Below, piece by piece: positions 33,263 to 42,103 of a stretch of DNA of 64,000 bases. The stretch is from Phycisphaerae bacterium (GTDB lineage Bacteria; Planctomycetota; Phycisphaerae; Phycisphaerales; UBA1924): assembly GCA_030432905.1 (NCBI GenBank), contig JAUILU010000001.1, positions 372,001 through 436,000 of the forward strand, read 5' to 3'. Each line of letters starts with the position of its first letter. Positions within the stretch are counted from its first letter, which is position 1. Below the pieces are notes generated by a model. It did no database searches, was not told where the DNA came from, and was given only the letters and a program-made list of their open reading frames with translations. The position numbers were made by a program, and so were the translations under genes.

Positions 33263-34827
33263 GCAGCCTGACCACACTCGAATCGGACATCAACAGCAGG
33301 TGCGTCAACTCCGTCGGCACCGAGATCGCCGAACGCGCAGCCAAGCTCGGGTTCCGGACGCTCGTGCTCGATACAGAGCTTGAGCAGATCCGCAGCTTCG
33401 ATCTTGCCAGCGGCGACCTGCTTGGCAGCGAACGCTGGCACGCGGTCCTGCGATCCAAGCAGCACGAGTGGTCACAGGGAAAGTTCCGCGGCGGGACCGG
33501 CGTGCGTGTCTACGCGTGCCCGATCAGCCGGCGCCACCGCGAGATCGGCTGCGTGTTTCTTCACCGATTCCTGCCAAGGGTCGAGAAGAACGCCCTCTTC
33601 ACGGGCATACTCGAAGACCCGCGTGCACGCAAGTCACTCGATGATTCAGTGGCGATTAAGCACGCGGACGACGACATCATCGCATCGCTGCTGAAACAGT
33701 CGATCAACGACTTGGTCAGCATGCACGAATCCGACAACGACGTCGAGGACCTCAGCCATCGGCTCAGCGAGGCGTACGAAACGCTCGAGGTGCTCTACGC
33801 GCTCGGGCGTTCGATGGTGAACATCGACAAGCCGGAGAAGTTCGTGGTTCAGGCGTGCCACCGCATCCGTGAAGCGCTCGGCTTCGGGTTCGTCGCGATG
33901 CACGTCGGCAAGGACATGAACATCCTCCCCGCCAGCACGATCTGGGAGGGCGACCCCGACACAGGACCCGAGACGATCGAATCACGCGATCGGCTTCTCA
34001 ACGCGATCAAGCACAACGCCTCACTCAACGAGTGGGACGACTCGCTTGGCTCGGTCGTGCGAGCTGTGCCGAACGCCCAGGGATCCAACGCGCTCATCGT
34101 CGCGGGCGACAAGCAGACCGACGGCGGCCACATCTCCAGCTACGACACCAAGCTCATCGAAGCCTCTGCGCGATTCACTTCGACCTTCCTCTCGAACGCG
34201 CAGCTGTTTGATATCCAGAAACGCCTGTTCGTCGGGATCGTCGAGTCGCTCTCGGCGGCCATCGATGCAAAGGACGCGTACACCGAGGGTCACTCCCGCC
34301 GCGTTGCGTATCTAGCTGAACAGATCGCGCTGAACATGGGGCTGACCAGCTCGGAAGCGGAACGGGTCCGGATCTCTGGGCTCCTGCACGACGTCGGCAA
34401 GATCGGCGTGCCCGAGGCGGTTCTCTGTAAGCTAGGCCGACTGACTGACGAAGAATTCGAGGACATCAAGAAGCACCCCGAGATCGGCCACCGGATTCTG
34501 AAGGATCTAACCGGCCTTGAGGATGTGCTCCCCGGCGTTCTTCACCACCACGAACGCTACGACGGCAGGGGCTACCCCCACGGCCTCGCCGGCGAGGACA
34601 TCCCGATGATGGCCCGCATCCTCGCCTGCGCCGACACGTTCGACGCGATGAGCTCGAACCGTTCCTACCGATCCGCCATGCCACGCGAGAAAGTACTAGC
34701 CGAGGTGGACCGTTGCCGCGGCACGCAGTTCGACAGCGACGTCGTGACGGCGTTCCTGAAGATCGATCTGACGGTGTACGACTCGATGGTCGCCGAGGAA
34801 GCCGCGACCGTTCAGAAGGCCGCGTGA
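33259..34827 (+). CDS. GAF and HD-GYP domain protein, probable c-di-GMP phosphodiesterase
   Basis: A 522-residue protein. Residues 1-150 form a domain I do not recognise; 172-315 look like GAF; 325-505 are HD-GYP. The catalytic set is intact: EGHSRRVAYLAEQ, LLHDVGKIGVPE (HD at 377-378), and HHERYDGRGYPHGL (430-440, canonical HHExxDGxGYP). Degradation of c-di-GMP to GMP is therefore likely. Translation is coupled to the receiver gene (ATGA overlap), a common split version of the RpfG receiver-HD-GYP fusion. With the PilZ protein at 26568 it shows c-di-GMP signalling in this organism. Confidence 0.93.
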   Translation: MSSLTTLESDINSRCVNSVGTEIAERAAKLGFRTLVLDTELEQIRSFDLASGDLLGSERWHAVLRSKQHEWSQGKFRGGTGVRVYACPISRRHREIGCVFLHRFLPRVEKNALFTGILEDPRARKSLDDSVAIKHADDDIIASLLKQSINDLVSMHESDNDVEDLSHRLSEAYETLEVLYALGRSMVNIDKPEKFVVQACHRIREALGFGFVAMHVGKDMNILPASTIWEGDPDTGPETIESRDRLLNAIKHNASLNEWDDSLGSVVRAVPNAQGSNALIVAGDKQTDGGHISSYDTKLIEASARFTSTFLSNAQLFDIQKRLFVGIVESLSAAIDAKDAYTEGHSRRVAYLAEQIALNMGLTSSEAERVRISGLLHDVGKIGVPEAVLCKLGRLTDEEFEDIKKHPEIGHRILKDLTGLEDVLPGVLHHHERYDGRGYPHGLAGEDIPMMARILACADTFDAMSSNRSYRSAMPREKVLAEVDRCRGTQFDSDVVTAFLKIDLTVYDSMVAEEAATVQKAA

Positions 34828-34870
34828 GTCGGCGCCTAGTGACTCGTACACCTACCGTTGAATAGAATAG

Positions 34871-35983
34871 TTAGTTGACAATCCGTCGCCAGCTGCCTGG
34901 GACGATCGAGTAGCCCTCGGTCTCGGTGAAGCCGCGTGGCGGACCGTTGGAAGCTGAGGGATGATCGTTGACGGTGACATAGAACACAGAAGAATCAACA
35001 ACCAGATCTCCAGTGACGAAGATCTGTCCGACATGGAGCATGCTGCCATCAATCTCAAGATCACCATTGATATAGATGAGGCCCTGCTGCGATACGCTTG
35101 AGAAGTCTGATTCGTATCGCATATCACCATCTACGATTAGTGTTGGTCCGCCATGAGCCCCAAAGGACAGCTTCGAGTCTGCGAAGGTCACACGCTGATT
35201 TCCGAGGTTTGTGATCACGAGCGTGCCCGCGACTCTGACTTCGAAGAGATCGAGGTTTTGCCCGCCGGCATCGATGACGTAGATCCCGTTCGTGTCCGGC
35301 TTCAGGCCGTACGGCGCAGTTGAGGAACTAAAGTTAAGTGATTCGATTCGACCACCGTGCTGCGCTCTTGTTATAACGGTTCCGGCGTTCTCCCAGATGC
35401 TAATAAGAGCAGGGTCTGGCAGGTCCACTGGATTTGCTTCGTCGACGAGCGGGGGGCTGTGCTGCCCCCTGCTTGTCGTGTAGTGATCGAGCGCCGTACC
35501 GCCGTCCTCAAGGGACATCGTGAACCGATCAACAACCAGGGCTCCGCCGACTGTGATTGATTCAGTTAGTGACGGGTGTGGATCGGTTGAACCGGGATCG
35601 ATCGTGACCTCGAACGTTTGAGTCGCAGTACCGACGGTACCGGTGCCCGTAATCGTGAAGCCCTCGGTTGTGTCGTCGCCTAGGTCGCCGTCGGGGTCGG
35701 TGATCGTAGCCGAGATCTGGCCGTTTCCGAGGTTCATGGTGCGGATCGGAGTACCCGACGTGATCGCGTCGCGCCAGTCTTCTTTGAGTGAGACAAGGTG
35801 GATGCCCCACTGCACAGCAGACTCGGCGAGCACCGCGGCCTCGTCCCGCTCGGCGTCGGCCCGCGCGATGGCGTTCTGAGACTGCATCATCTTGTAGCCC
35901 ATGAGACCAATCATGGTCACGATCATGGAGGAGACGAGCACGAAAACGTAAATGGTGCCGCGACGTGAAGAAGGCTGATTCAT
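34871..35983 (-). CDS. PilX/GspK-like pilus-associated protein, last gene of the pilus operon
   Basis: A 370-residue protein beginning MNQPSSRRGTIYVFVLVSSMIVTMIGLM, a short basic stretch and one TM helix without the usual prepilin FTLIE motif. The following segment, NAIARADAERDEAAVLAESAVQWGIHLV, resembles PilX and GspK N-terminal helices. The C-terminal 200 residues are beta-rich with ladder-like patterns (INGDLEIDGSMLHVGQIFVTGDLVVD), suggesting a beta-helix. ATG 35983 overlaps the upstream stop by 4 bases (ATGA) and has GGGAGGTGG upstream, so the track start at 36001 is rejected. It is probably a tip or minor component of the pseudopilus. Confidence 0.7.
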   Translation of the reverse strand: MNQPSSRRGTIYVFVLVSSMIVTMIGLMGYKMMQSQNAIARADAERDEAAVLAESAVQWGIHLVSLKEDWRDAITSGTPIRTMNLGNGQISATITDPDGDLGDDTTEGFTITGTGTVGTATQTFEVTIDPGSTDPHPSLTESITVGGALVVDRFTMSLEDGGTALDHYTTSRGQHSPPLVDEANPVDLPDPALISIWENAGTVITRAQHGGRIESLNFSSSTAPYGLKPDTNGIYVIDAGGQNLDLFEVRVAGTLVITNLGNQRVTFADSKLSFGAHGGPTLIVDGDMRYESDFSSVSQQGLIYINGDLEIDGSMLHVGQIFVTGDLVVDSSVFYVTVNDHPSASNGPPRGFTETEGYSIVPGSWRRIVN

Positions 35984-36540
35984 GGCTGGACCACCTCCCA
36001 TTCGCTGCTGCGCAGGAAGGTCGTTGAGGCAATAGGCTTGCCCGCGTAGCTGGCCTCCACTGTGATCTTGCGGAGTCCCATTTCACTAGCGCTCACCGCG
36101 TTTGGATTCGAGAAGCCAACGACCTCGACGGTCACCGTTCTGGTCCAGCCGGTGTAGCCAGGCAGTACGTTGTCGTCCTGGTCTTTAGGAGGTGACTCTG
36201 TGTATCCGTGGTAGTTATCAATCACCGAGAAGAGGCTCCGCTGCCCCGCAGCTGAGACAACATTCGCGGCCTTTGCGTCAGCGCCATCTATCGTGTAACC
36301 GCCGGTCTTAATAAACAGGTCGATCCCATCCGTAGACCAATCCGCTACAGGGAGGTTTGAGATCTCTTCAGCGAGCGATCGGCAGAGCACCCGCCCTCTG
36401 GCCTGATTCGCGGCTCGGGCTTTGTGCCCCGCACTCGAAGCCGCGAGCGATAGAGCCGCGACCGCCAAGCCGCCCACGATAGCGGTCGCCATGACAACTT
36501 CGACCATCGCAAAGCCGCGGTATGTTTGCCTCAACATCAC
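35980..36540 (-). CDS. Minor pseudopilin, GspI/PilV-like
   Basis: A 186-residue protein with leader LRQTYRG and helix FAMVEVVMATAIVGGLAVAALSLAA. The methylation motif is FAMVE instead of FTLIE, as often in GspI/PilV, retaining Glu at +5. The C-terminal domain carries no recognised motif. The start is GTG 36540 or ATG 36537; both overlap the upstream stop. It is one of four consecutive minor pilin-like genes. Confidence 0.8.
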   Translation of the reverse strand: MMLRQTYRGFAMVEVVMATAIVGGLAVAALSLAASSAGHKARAANQARGRVLCRSLAEEISNLPVADWSTDGIDLFIKTGGYTIDGADAKAANVVSAAGQRSLFSVIDNYHGYTESPPKDQDDNVLPGYTGWTRTVTVEVVGFSNPNAVSASEMGLRKITVEASYAGKPIASTTFLRSSEWEVVQP

Positions 36541-37049
36541 GGCACCCTCGCGTTGAACAAACGGTACTCTGCGGACACGTTGACTGGTTCGCTGATCCCG
36601 GCGGAGATATCAACCCGGATTCGGTCAGCGGGCGAACTGGTCCGGCCTCTTGCAACGAGGCTTCCTGACTGGATCGGCGTGAACTTCATATCGATGACTG
36701 TCGCAAGCAGGTTGACCTGACCGCCGCCGTTGAACTCGCGCGTGAACGCGGTGCCGGCGGCCCCAGACCACTGGTACACCACAGCTTCTGGCGAAGTGTC
36801 GCCATCCTGATCCGGCAAGCGCAGGTTCAGGGTTCGAACATTTGGCATCGTGACCGAGCCAGCAAGCCTGATGTCATTGCCGAGCAGCGTAAGCGACTTG
36901 CCCGCCGCTGTCTGCATCTCAGCGAACCCGCCGGCTGTGGGCAGTGTCTTGGTGCTGATGACAATCGACGAACCGATCGCCGTCATGAGTATCCCCACGA
37001 CACTGAGACTGACGACGAGTTCAATAAGTGTGAAGCCACGACGTTTCAC
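36537..37049 (-). CDS. Minor pseudopilin, GspJ/PilW-like
   Basis: A 170-residue protein with a very short leader MKRRG and helix FTLIELVVSLSVVGILMTAIGSSIV, ideal for prepilin peptidase cleavage. Downstream helix and beta segments fit minor pseudopilins; PNVRTLNLRLPDQDGD and VVYQWSG are typical of GspJ-like chains. GTG 37049 overlaps the previous stop (GTGA). It is part of the minor pseudopilin set. Confidence 0.82.
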   Translation of the reverse strand: MKRRGFTLIELVVSLSVVGILMTAIGSSIVISTKTLPTAGGFAEMQTAAGKSLTLLGNDIRLAGSVTMPNVRTLNLRLPDQDGDTSPEAVVYQWSGAAGTAFTREFNGGGQVNLLATVIDMKFTPIQSGSLVARGRTSSPADRIRVDISAGISEPVNVSAEYRLFNARVP

Positions 37050-37660
37050 AGCAGCCCCCCGATCGAGAGCGAGATGCCGAGGATGTCAACTTTGATCGGC
37101 GGATCCGAGCTTTCCACATCTATGTCTTCATCTTCCGTGGGCTCGGCGAGGTTGAGATTGACGATCTGCACACTCGATAGCCCCTGTGTGAACACGATTC
37201 GTCGGCCTTCCCGGCCCGCGGTCAATGTCATCTGCCCAGACTCGAGCATCAGGCCGTGGCCTGAGATATCAAGCTGCGAATCGCCTCCAAACGAAACACC
37301 AAGCAGGTTCACGTTAAAGGGCTCTCTGCTCAGGTCGGTCACCTGATCAACCGCCGGGTCGCGTTCGCTCGGTTGACCGACCATTGTGTATGACTCGGTG
37401 TCTGCATCAACAACGATCGACATCGTACTGCTTGTTCTGTTCGCCTCGGCCGCCGTCACGTTTATGTCGGCGAGGACCTGCTGGATCGCGGAATCAACAC
37501 GGTAGCGTGTTGAAGCTCCAGAAAGCCTGGGTATCGCGATTACTGCGGTGACAGAAATAATGACGAGCACAACGATCAGCTCGACTAATGTAAACGCCCG
37601 CGTACGGCGTGAACCGTACGCGGCGTGAGATGATCTGGTTTGGGTTGCAATCTGCGTCAT
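37046..37660 (-). CDS. Minor pseudopilin, GspH/FimT-like
   Basis: A 204-residue protein with leader MTQIATQTRSSHAAYGSRRTRA and helix FTLVELIVVLVIISVTAVIAIP. Segment LADINVTAAEANRTSSTMSIVVD matches the GspH/FimT pattern (helix, then beta strand). The start is moved to ATG 37660 since GAGGTG lies six bases upstream, better than GTG 37669. The gene lies 21 bp downstream of the major pseudopilin and overlaps the next gene by 4 bases. Confidence 0.82.
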   Translation of the reverse strand: MTQIATQTRSSHAAYGSRRTRAFTLVELIVVLVIISVTAVIAIPRLSGASTRYRVDSAIQQVLADINVTAAEANRTSSTMSIVVDADTESYTMVGQPSERDPAVDQVTDLSREPFNVNLLGVSFGGDSQLDISGHGLMLESGQMTLTAGREGRRIVFTQGLSSVQIVNLNLAEPTEDEDIDVESSDPPIKVDILGISLSIGGLL

Positions 37661-37681
37661 AGGACGCACCTCACCCGATGA

Positions 37682-38161
37682 TTAGAAGTCGTTCCACTGA
37701 TCGCCCGAGCCGTTAACCTCAGCGTCGGTGCAGTTGGCGGTGATGGTGCCCGAGGCAGCAACGTAGAGCCAGCCAATGCCCGCGCCGTCAGCAGCTGCGA
37801 CACCGTTGGAACCCTGGCGGGTGCCGACCGGGAGAGCCGGGACCGAACGGAGGTACGGGCCGTAGATGTAGGCACCGGTCTTGGTTGCGTTGGTGTTACC
37901 CGATGCGTCGGAGTAGAGCAGCATCTGGTCACTGAAGTCTGCAACGGTCGGGAATGCGCCGCCGTGCTCTGCCGAGTAAAGCTCGATCGCACCGCGGAGT
38001 GTTGCCAGGTTGGAGACGAGTGCAGACTCAGCCGCACCTTCGGCACCACGGCTCATTCGTGGAATCGCGACAGCGCCGATGACTCCGAGAATGACGACAA
38101 CGATTACAAGTTCAATAAGGCTGAACGCACGACGGCTTGACCGATTTCGAAACAACTTCAT
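37682..38161 (-). CDS. Major pseudopilin, GspG/PilA-like
   Basis: A 159-residue protein, typical length for the major (pseudo)pilin. The leader MKLFRNRSSRRA precedes FSLIELVIVVVILGVIGAVAIPRM, the GspG-like N-terminus, followed by ALVSNLATLRGAIELYSAEHGGAFP, the alpha1 extension and loop. Two Cys are not paired as in type IVa pilins (only ANCTDAE is seen). ATG 38161 with AAGGGGG upstream is preferred to 38209. A 104-bp gap separates it from the PilP-like gene, so it may have its own promoter and be expressed more strongly. Confidence 0.88.
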   Translation of the reverse strand: MKLFRNRSSRRAFSLIELVIVVVILGVIGAVAIPRMSRGAEGAAESALVSNLATLRGAIELYSAEHGGAFPTVADFSDQMLLYSDASGNTNATKTGAYIYGPYLRSVPALPVGTRQGSNGVAAADGAGIGWLYVAASGTITANCTDAEVNGSGDQWNDF

Positions 38162-38265
38162 CCCATTTCCCCCTTTAAGGTTGGTGTGTGAAGAAGATCG
38201 GTTCAACAATCATGGGGCTTGATGACTCAGTCTGCGAATCGGCAGTATTTGCCTGTTGCAGGCCG

Positions 38266-38784
38266 TTATCGGTCGAGTCCAGGCCTTGCCAGGGGCAGGC
38301 GGATCTCGATCTCGCCGGACTGGAATATCGCCCCGTCCTTCTCGACTTTGATCAGTTTCACGCCGTCGATGGTCTCGCCGACCTTGATGAGCAACCCGTC
38401 AACGACAGCGATATCGCCGCCCTCTTGACTGAGGACCGAGGTCAGCCTGTGACGGGACGCGAACCCGCCTCCCGCTGTTGGCTCGGTGACTTTCGGAGTC
38501 CCGATCTCGATGTCGTCAACAGGCTCGCTAAATGCATCCAGCCTTCGCAGCGCCGGGATCAGCAGTTGCCCCTCCGCATTATCGAAGCGACCAGCCAACG
38601 GCTCACGCTCGATCGTCGGGGACTTCGAGGCATTCTGCTCAGGCTGACCGGCTTCGGCAGCAACCGGTGTCGCTTCGCCCACCCCCGCGTCTGCGCGTAA
38701 GACGAACTTATCGAACATAAGTCCACCGCCGGCTACAGCCAGAACGGCAACGTACACGAGATTTGGTTTCTTGTTCTCCGCCAC
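38266..38784 (-). CDS. PilP/GspB-like inner-membrane-anchored periplasmic protein
   Basis: About 172 residues from GTG 38784 (track start 39030 lies antisense to nothing but overlaps pilO and is not credible). One TM near the N-terminus (NLVYVAVLAVAGGGLMFDK), an acidic/Pro linker and a C-terminal beta domain: GGDIAVVDGLLIKVGETIDGVKLIKVEKDGAIF in parts, which matches the strand pattern of the GspB/PilP C-terminal domain (VxDGxxVxxGdxxxGxxvxxI). In type IV pili PilP links the PilN/PilO platform to the secretin; gene order fits that role. Confidence 0.75.
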   Translation of the reverse strand: MAENKKPNLVYVAVLAVAGGGLMFDKFVLRADAGVGEATPVAAEAGQPEQNASKSPTIEREPLAGRFDNAEGQLLIPALRRLDAFSEPVDDIEIGTPKVTEPTAGGGFASRHRLTSVLSQEGGDIAVVDGLLIKVGETIDGVKLIKVEKDGAIFQSGEIEIRLPLARPGLDR

Positions 38785-38836
38785 GGTTCGAGTTTCATAT
38801 TCGGTGCCGCGGCGTGCAAGTGAGTTGGACGAGATA

Positions 38837-39400
38837 TCAGCCGCCCTTGCCCGCACCACCGGTATGACCGTCAGGAGCCGCATACCAGACCATGCTGAGC
38901 TGGAGCCTGCCTGTAATGTCATCGTCGGTTTTGATGCGCTCAAAGCGGATGCCTTCGAGGCCCGTGTCCGGGAACTGACGCAGGAGTTCTTCGAGGAAGT
39001 TTCCCGCTTCGACGTACCCGGTACGCCCAACCAGGCTAATCGCCACGGCTCGATATCTGTCGGTCCGAACTTCAGCCCCGGGACGCACCGATTCCAGAGT
39101 CATCCCCGCATCCTCGGCGATGCTCGTTACACGCGAGAGCCTTGTGTTCATCTGATCGATGCTCGAAAGCTCGATGTCAAGGTCTTCGAGGCGTTGCGTG
39201 AGCTGCTGTGCGGTCTCGGTCGCCCGGCTCTCGGACGACTTCTGCTCTGCCATCTTGTTCTTAGCGACCCAGAGCTCTGCCTTTAGAGACACCGTGTCCG
39301 CGTACGCGAGTTGCAGCGGCCGAACACCGCCGATGTACATGCCGGCGATCGCGACCGCGACCATGCCGACTCCCATCAGATCAACCGATTTGAGATTCAT
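38837..39400 (-). CDS. PilO-like pilus platform protein
   Basis: A 187-residue bitopic membrane protein: TM at about 8-28 (LMGVGMVAVAIAGMYIGGV), then a coiled-coil stretch (AELWVAKNKMAEQKSSESRATETAQQL) and a C-terminal ferredoxin-like domain beginning at about 95 (TLESVRPGAEV). This is the layout of PilO/GspM. ATG 39400 overlaps the stop of the pilN-like gene by 4 bases. It probably pairs with PilN in the inner-membrane ring. Confidence 0.82.
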   Translation of the reverse strand: MNLKSVDLMGVGMVAVAIAGMYIGGVRPLQLAYADTVSLKAELWVAKNKMAEQKSSESRATETAQQLTQRLEDLDIELSSIDQMNTRLSRVTSIAEDAGMTLESVRPGAEVRTDRYRAVAISLVGRTGYVEAGNFLEELLRQFPDTGLEGIRFERIKTDDDITGRLQLSMVWYAAPDGHTGGAGKGG

Positions 39401-40005
39401 GGTGTGGCCTCTTCAATGATTTCACCGATCTCACATGCGATCTCGAACCCGACAGCGCTGCCGCTGACATCGGGGCGTGGCGTCGTGGCAACAAGCCGTA
39501 CTGAATCGAACAGTCTGCATTCTTCGAGGAAGAGCGCGTACTTCGTGGCATCGACCTGCAGCAGCGAGACGCCCGAGATCTTCACCCGGTAAGGCCCCGA
39601 AGCCGCGATGCTCGGCGGAGAGACTTCTGTTGGGTTATCACGCACAATCGACGTCTCGACCAGTTCGAGATACACGTCCTCGTTCAAGCCCGCCGCGAGC
39701 ACCGCAAGAAGCACGCTCCACTTGGGCTGCCCCGCGATGTCCTCGGCGACCCCGAGCTCGTGCGTTACCGTTTCGATCTGTTTCCATGCCGCCGCTTCAG
39801 AGGCGTCGAGCTGATTGATGACCGATTGCACGTTGTGCAGTTCATCCCGAACTGGTGTGTCCATGTCGCGCAGGAACACATTGGCCAAGACGCATGCGGT
39901 CACACCGAACAGGATCAGCGCCCCCACGCCTCGGATCCAAACGACCATTCTTCGACGGTACCTGATCTTCTCGCGATACGGCGCTGGCAGGAGGTTGGTT
40001 TCCAT
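39397..40005 (-). CDS. PilN-like pilus platform protein
   Basis: A 202-residue protein starting METNLLPAPYREKIRYRRR, the INLLP-type N-terminal motif that in PilN docks into PilM. It is followed by a TM (VVWIRGVGALILFGVTACVLA), coiled coil and a C-terminal domain with YRVKISGVSLLQVDATKYALFLEEC. The ORF track opens 180 codons too early, inside pilM; ATG 40005 overlaps the pilM stop by one base (TGATG). The conserved N-terminus supports both start and assignment. Confidence 0.86.
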   Translation of the reverse strand: METNLLPAPYREKIRYRRRMVVWIRGVGALILFGVTACVLANVFLRDMDTPVRDELHNVQSVINQLDASEAAAWKQIETVTHELGVAEDIAGQPKWSVLLAVLAAGLNEDVYLELVETSIVRDNPTEVSPPSIAASGPYRVKISGVSLLQVDATKYALFLEECRLFDSVRLVATTPRPDVSGSAVGFEIACEIGEIIEEATP

Positions 40006-40892
40006 CACGCGGCCTCCTTGCTGCGCATGGCAAGCCCGATCGCGGTCGCCCACTTCGAGTCGAAGTTGATCCCGCTCAACCAAGGCTTCGGTGCCAGATC
40101 GATCGGCATGTCGTTGGTGATGTCGGCCTCGAAATCCTGCAGGATGATCTCGCAGACCTTGTCGTACACATCGGGTTGGCCCAGCACGACGATGGTCGCG
40201 TTCTCGAGCGACGGGAAACGAGACGCAAGGTAGTCGATTGTCCCGCCGATGCCGGCGCTGGCTTTCTGGATTACATCCGACCCGCTCGAGTGCGCGATGT
40301 TCCTGGCAAAGAGCACGTTGCTGCCTTCGAGCGCGTAGAGACGAACACTCCGGCGGCCAGCATCGATAATGACCCGGCTGTTGGCGCCGGTCACCCTTCC
40401 CAGTGCCACGACCTCGGGCTCGATCGCTTCGACCACGACACCTTCGTTCTCGAATGGCTGGATCATCTGTGTCGCGTCTTCGTGCGAGTAAGCGATTGAA
40501 AAGTACTCCGAAGCGCCCTGCCTGCCATCGCTTGGGAGATCCCACAGCCGAGACTCGAACGGGCCCTTGATGGTCTTTGACATCTCGGCATTGGCGAGCG
40601 ACTCGACCGGCGCACCGGATGACCTTGGCGGGAGTTCGAGTATCGAAGTCGCGAGCCTATCGGGCGAGGCGCTGATCGCGATCCGGTGCATGTTGACGCC
40701 TTGCCGCTGCATCGCACTGATGAGCCTCTGGACGTCACGTTCGATCGGACAGACGTGGTTCGGTGTCCTCTGCGTTTCTGTAGCCGCGACAACCTCAACG
40801 CCCGTGCCTGATTGGCGCAACGCCACAGCACGGAGCGTAGTGCTTCCGACGTCTACACCGATTGACAGTCTGCTGAGCACGTTGTTTCCCAT
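40005..40892 (-). CDS. pilM: PilM-like actin-fold pilus assembly protein
   Basis: A 295-residue cytoplasmic protein with an actin/FtsA-like fold. Phosphate-1 motif is in IGVDVGSTTLRAVAL; phosphate-2 in RVIIDAGRRSVRLYALEG; the adenosine region in ATIVVLGQPDVYDKV is weaker. It is a little shorter than typical PilM (about 350). PilM binds the N-terminus of PilN and couples cytoplasmic ATPases to the membrane platform. ATG 40892 overlaps the gspF/pilC stop by one base. Confidence 0.85.
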   Translation of the reverse strand: MGNNVLSRLSIGVDVGSTTLRAVALRQSGTGVEVVAATETQRTPNHVCPIERDVQRLISAMQRQGVNMHRIAISASPDRLATSILELPPRSSGAPVESLANAEMSKTIKGPFESRLWDLPSDGRQGASEYFSIAYSHEDATQMIQPFENEGVVVEAIEPEVVALGRVTGANSRVIIDAGRRSVRLYALEGSNVLFARNIAHSSGSDVIQKASAGIGGTIDYLASRFPSLENATIVVLGQPDVYDKVCEIILQDFEADITNDMPIDLAPKPWLSGINFDSKWATAIGLAMRSKEAA

Positions 40893-42103
40893 TAGCCGGC
40901 CCCCGTCGAAGCTGTCAGGTCGAACAGCGGCAAGAAGAGGCTGAGCGCGATAAACCCGACGAACAAGCCGAGCACCACAAGGATCAACGGCTCGATAATG
41001 CTCGTGAGCGACCGAATCACGATGTCGTTGTCTTCATCCATAATGTCCGCGAGACTCATGAGCACCTCGCCGACCCGGCCTGTCTGCTCGCCGTTACGGA
41101 TTGCTTCACAGACCGACGTAGACAGCAGGCTCGACCCCGAGAACGCGTCGCTCATCGACTCGCCCCGCTCGACCTTGTCACGGGCGGACACGATCAGCTC
41201 TTCGTAGAGCACGTTGTTCGAGCTGTTCTGCGCAATCTCGAGTGATTCGAGCAACGGCACGCGGGCTTCCATCAGCACACCCAGAACTCGCGCGAACTTC
41301 GCGGTTTTGAACTCGCGAACAAGTTTGCCGAAGACCGGGATGCGGATATGAACGATGTCCTTAATCCGGTTGCCTTTCTCAGTGCGGATCCACTTGAATA
41401 AGCTGAACCCGGTGACGCCCACAACCGAGAGCACGATCCACCAGTAGGTCTTGGCGTACTCAGCGGTGACCATAATCATCGAAGTCGATGCGGGGATCGG
41501 CGCATCAAGGGTTTCGAAGAGTTCCTTGAACCTCGGTAGCACCGTGAACGCGAGCAGCACCAGGACGCCTGACGCGACCACCAGCAGGAGCGACGGGTAC
41601 ACCATCGCACCGGAGACGCTGTTACGAATCGACAGCTCTTGTCTGACGATCTTGGTGAGACGGTTGAGGATGTTCTGGAAGTCGCCGCCCGATTCGCCCG
41701 CGGCGATCATCGCGCGGTACAACTCGTCGAAGGCCGGGTACTTGGCCATCGCCTCGGCCAACGGCGTGCCCTCCTCGACATGCGACCTCAAGTCAGAAAG
41801 GACTTCCTTCCATTTCGCGTCGGAGGACTGATTCTCGACGGCTTCGAGCGCTTGAACGATCGGCGTGCCGCTGGTGATGAGCACCGACATCTGCCGGGTA
41901 AACGCTGCGACGTTCTTGAGCTGGCTGCCTGCGAACAGCGGCCTCGACACCTTCTCGCCTGTCGCCTTGCCGTCTTCGGCGATCGAGTCGACGTAGAGAC
42001 CATCTGCCTCGATCAGCGAGCGTGCCTCGGCCTCTGACGACGCTTCTTTTAGGCCGTTCTTCTTCGACCCGTCTTTGGTGTAAGCCGTGTACCGGTAGTT
42101 CAT
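40892..42103 (-). CDS. PilC/GspF inner-membrane platform protein
   Basis: A 403-residue polytopic protein of normal length. It has the N-terminal NYRYTAYTKDGSKKNG segment, then two T2SSF repeats: AAFTRQMSVLITSGTPIVQAL ... GESGGDFQNILNRLT and AKFARVLGVLMEARVPLLESL ... NGEQTGRVGEVLMSLADIMDED, each followed by hydrophobic helices. It is the rotor/platform on which the assembly ATPase acts. ATG 42103 overlaps the ATPase stop by 4 bases. Confidence 0.95.
   Translation of the reverse strand: MNYRYTAYTKDGSKKNGLKEASSEAEARSLIEADGLYVDSIAEDGKATGEKVSRPLFAGSQLKNVAAFTRQMSVLITSGTPIVQALEAVENQSSDAKWKEVLSDLRSHVEEGTPLAEAMAKYPAFDELYRAMIAAGESGGDFQNILNRLTKIVRQELSIRNSVSGAMVYPSLLLVVASGVLVLLAFTVLPRFKELFETLDAPIPASTSMIMVTAEYAKTYWWIVLSVVGVTGFSLFKWIRTEKGNRIKDIVHIRIPVFGKLVREFKTAKFARVLGVLMEARVPLLESLEIAQNSSNNVLYEELIVSARDKVERGESMSDAFSGSSLLSTSVCEAIRNGEQTGRVGEVLMSLADIMDEDNDIVIRSLTSIIEPLILVVLGLFVGFIALSLFLPLFDLTASTGAG

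Noticed and set aside
38785-39030. N-terminal extension of the PilP/GspB-like ORF
   Set aside because: It overlaps the pilO-like gene in another frame and is Ser/Thr/Arg-rich; GTG 38784 gives a proper TM start.
40006-40545. N-terminal extension of the PilN-like ORF
   Set aside because: It lies within pilM in another frame; METNLLP at 40005 is the conserved PilN N-terminus.
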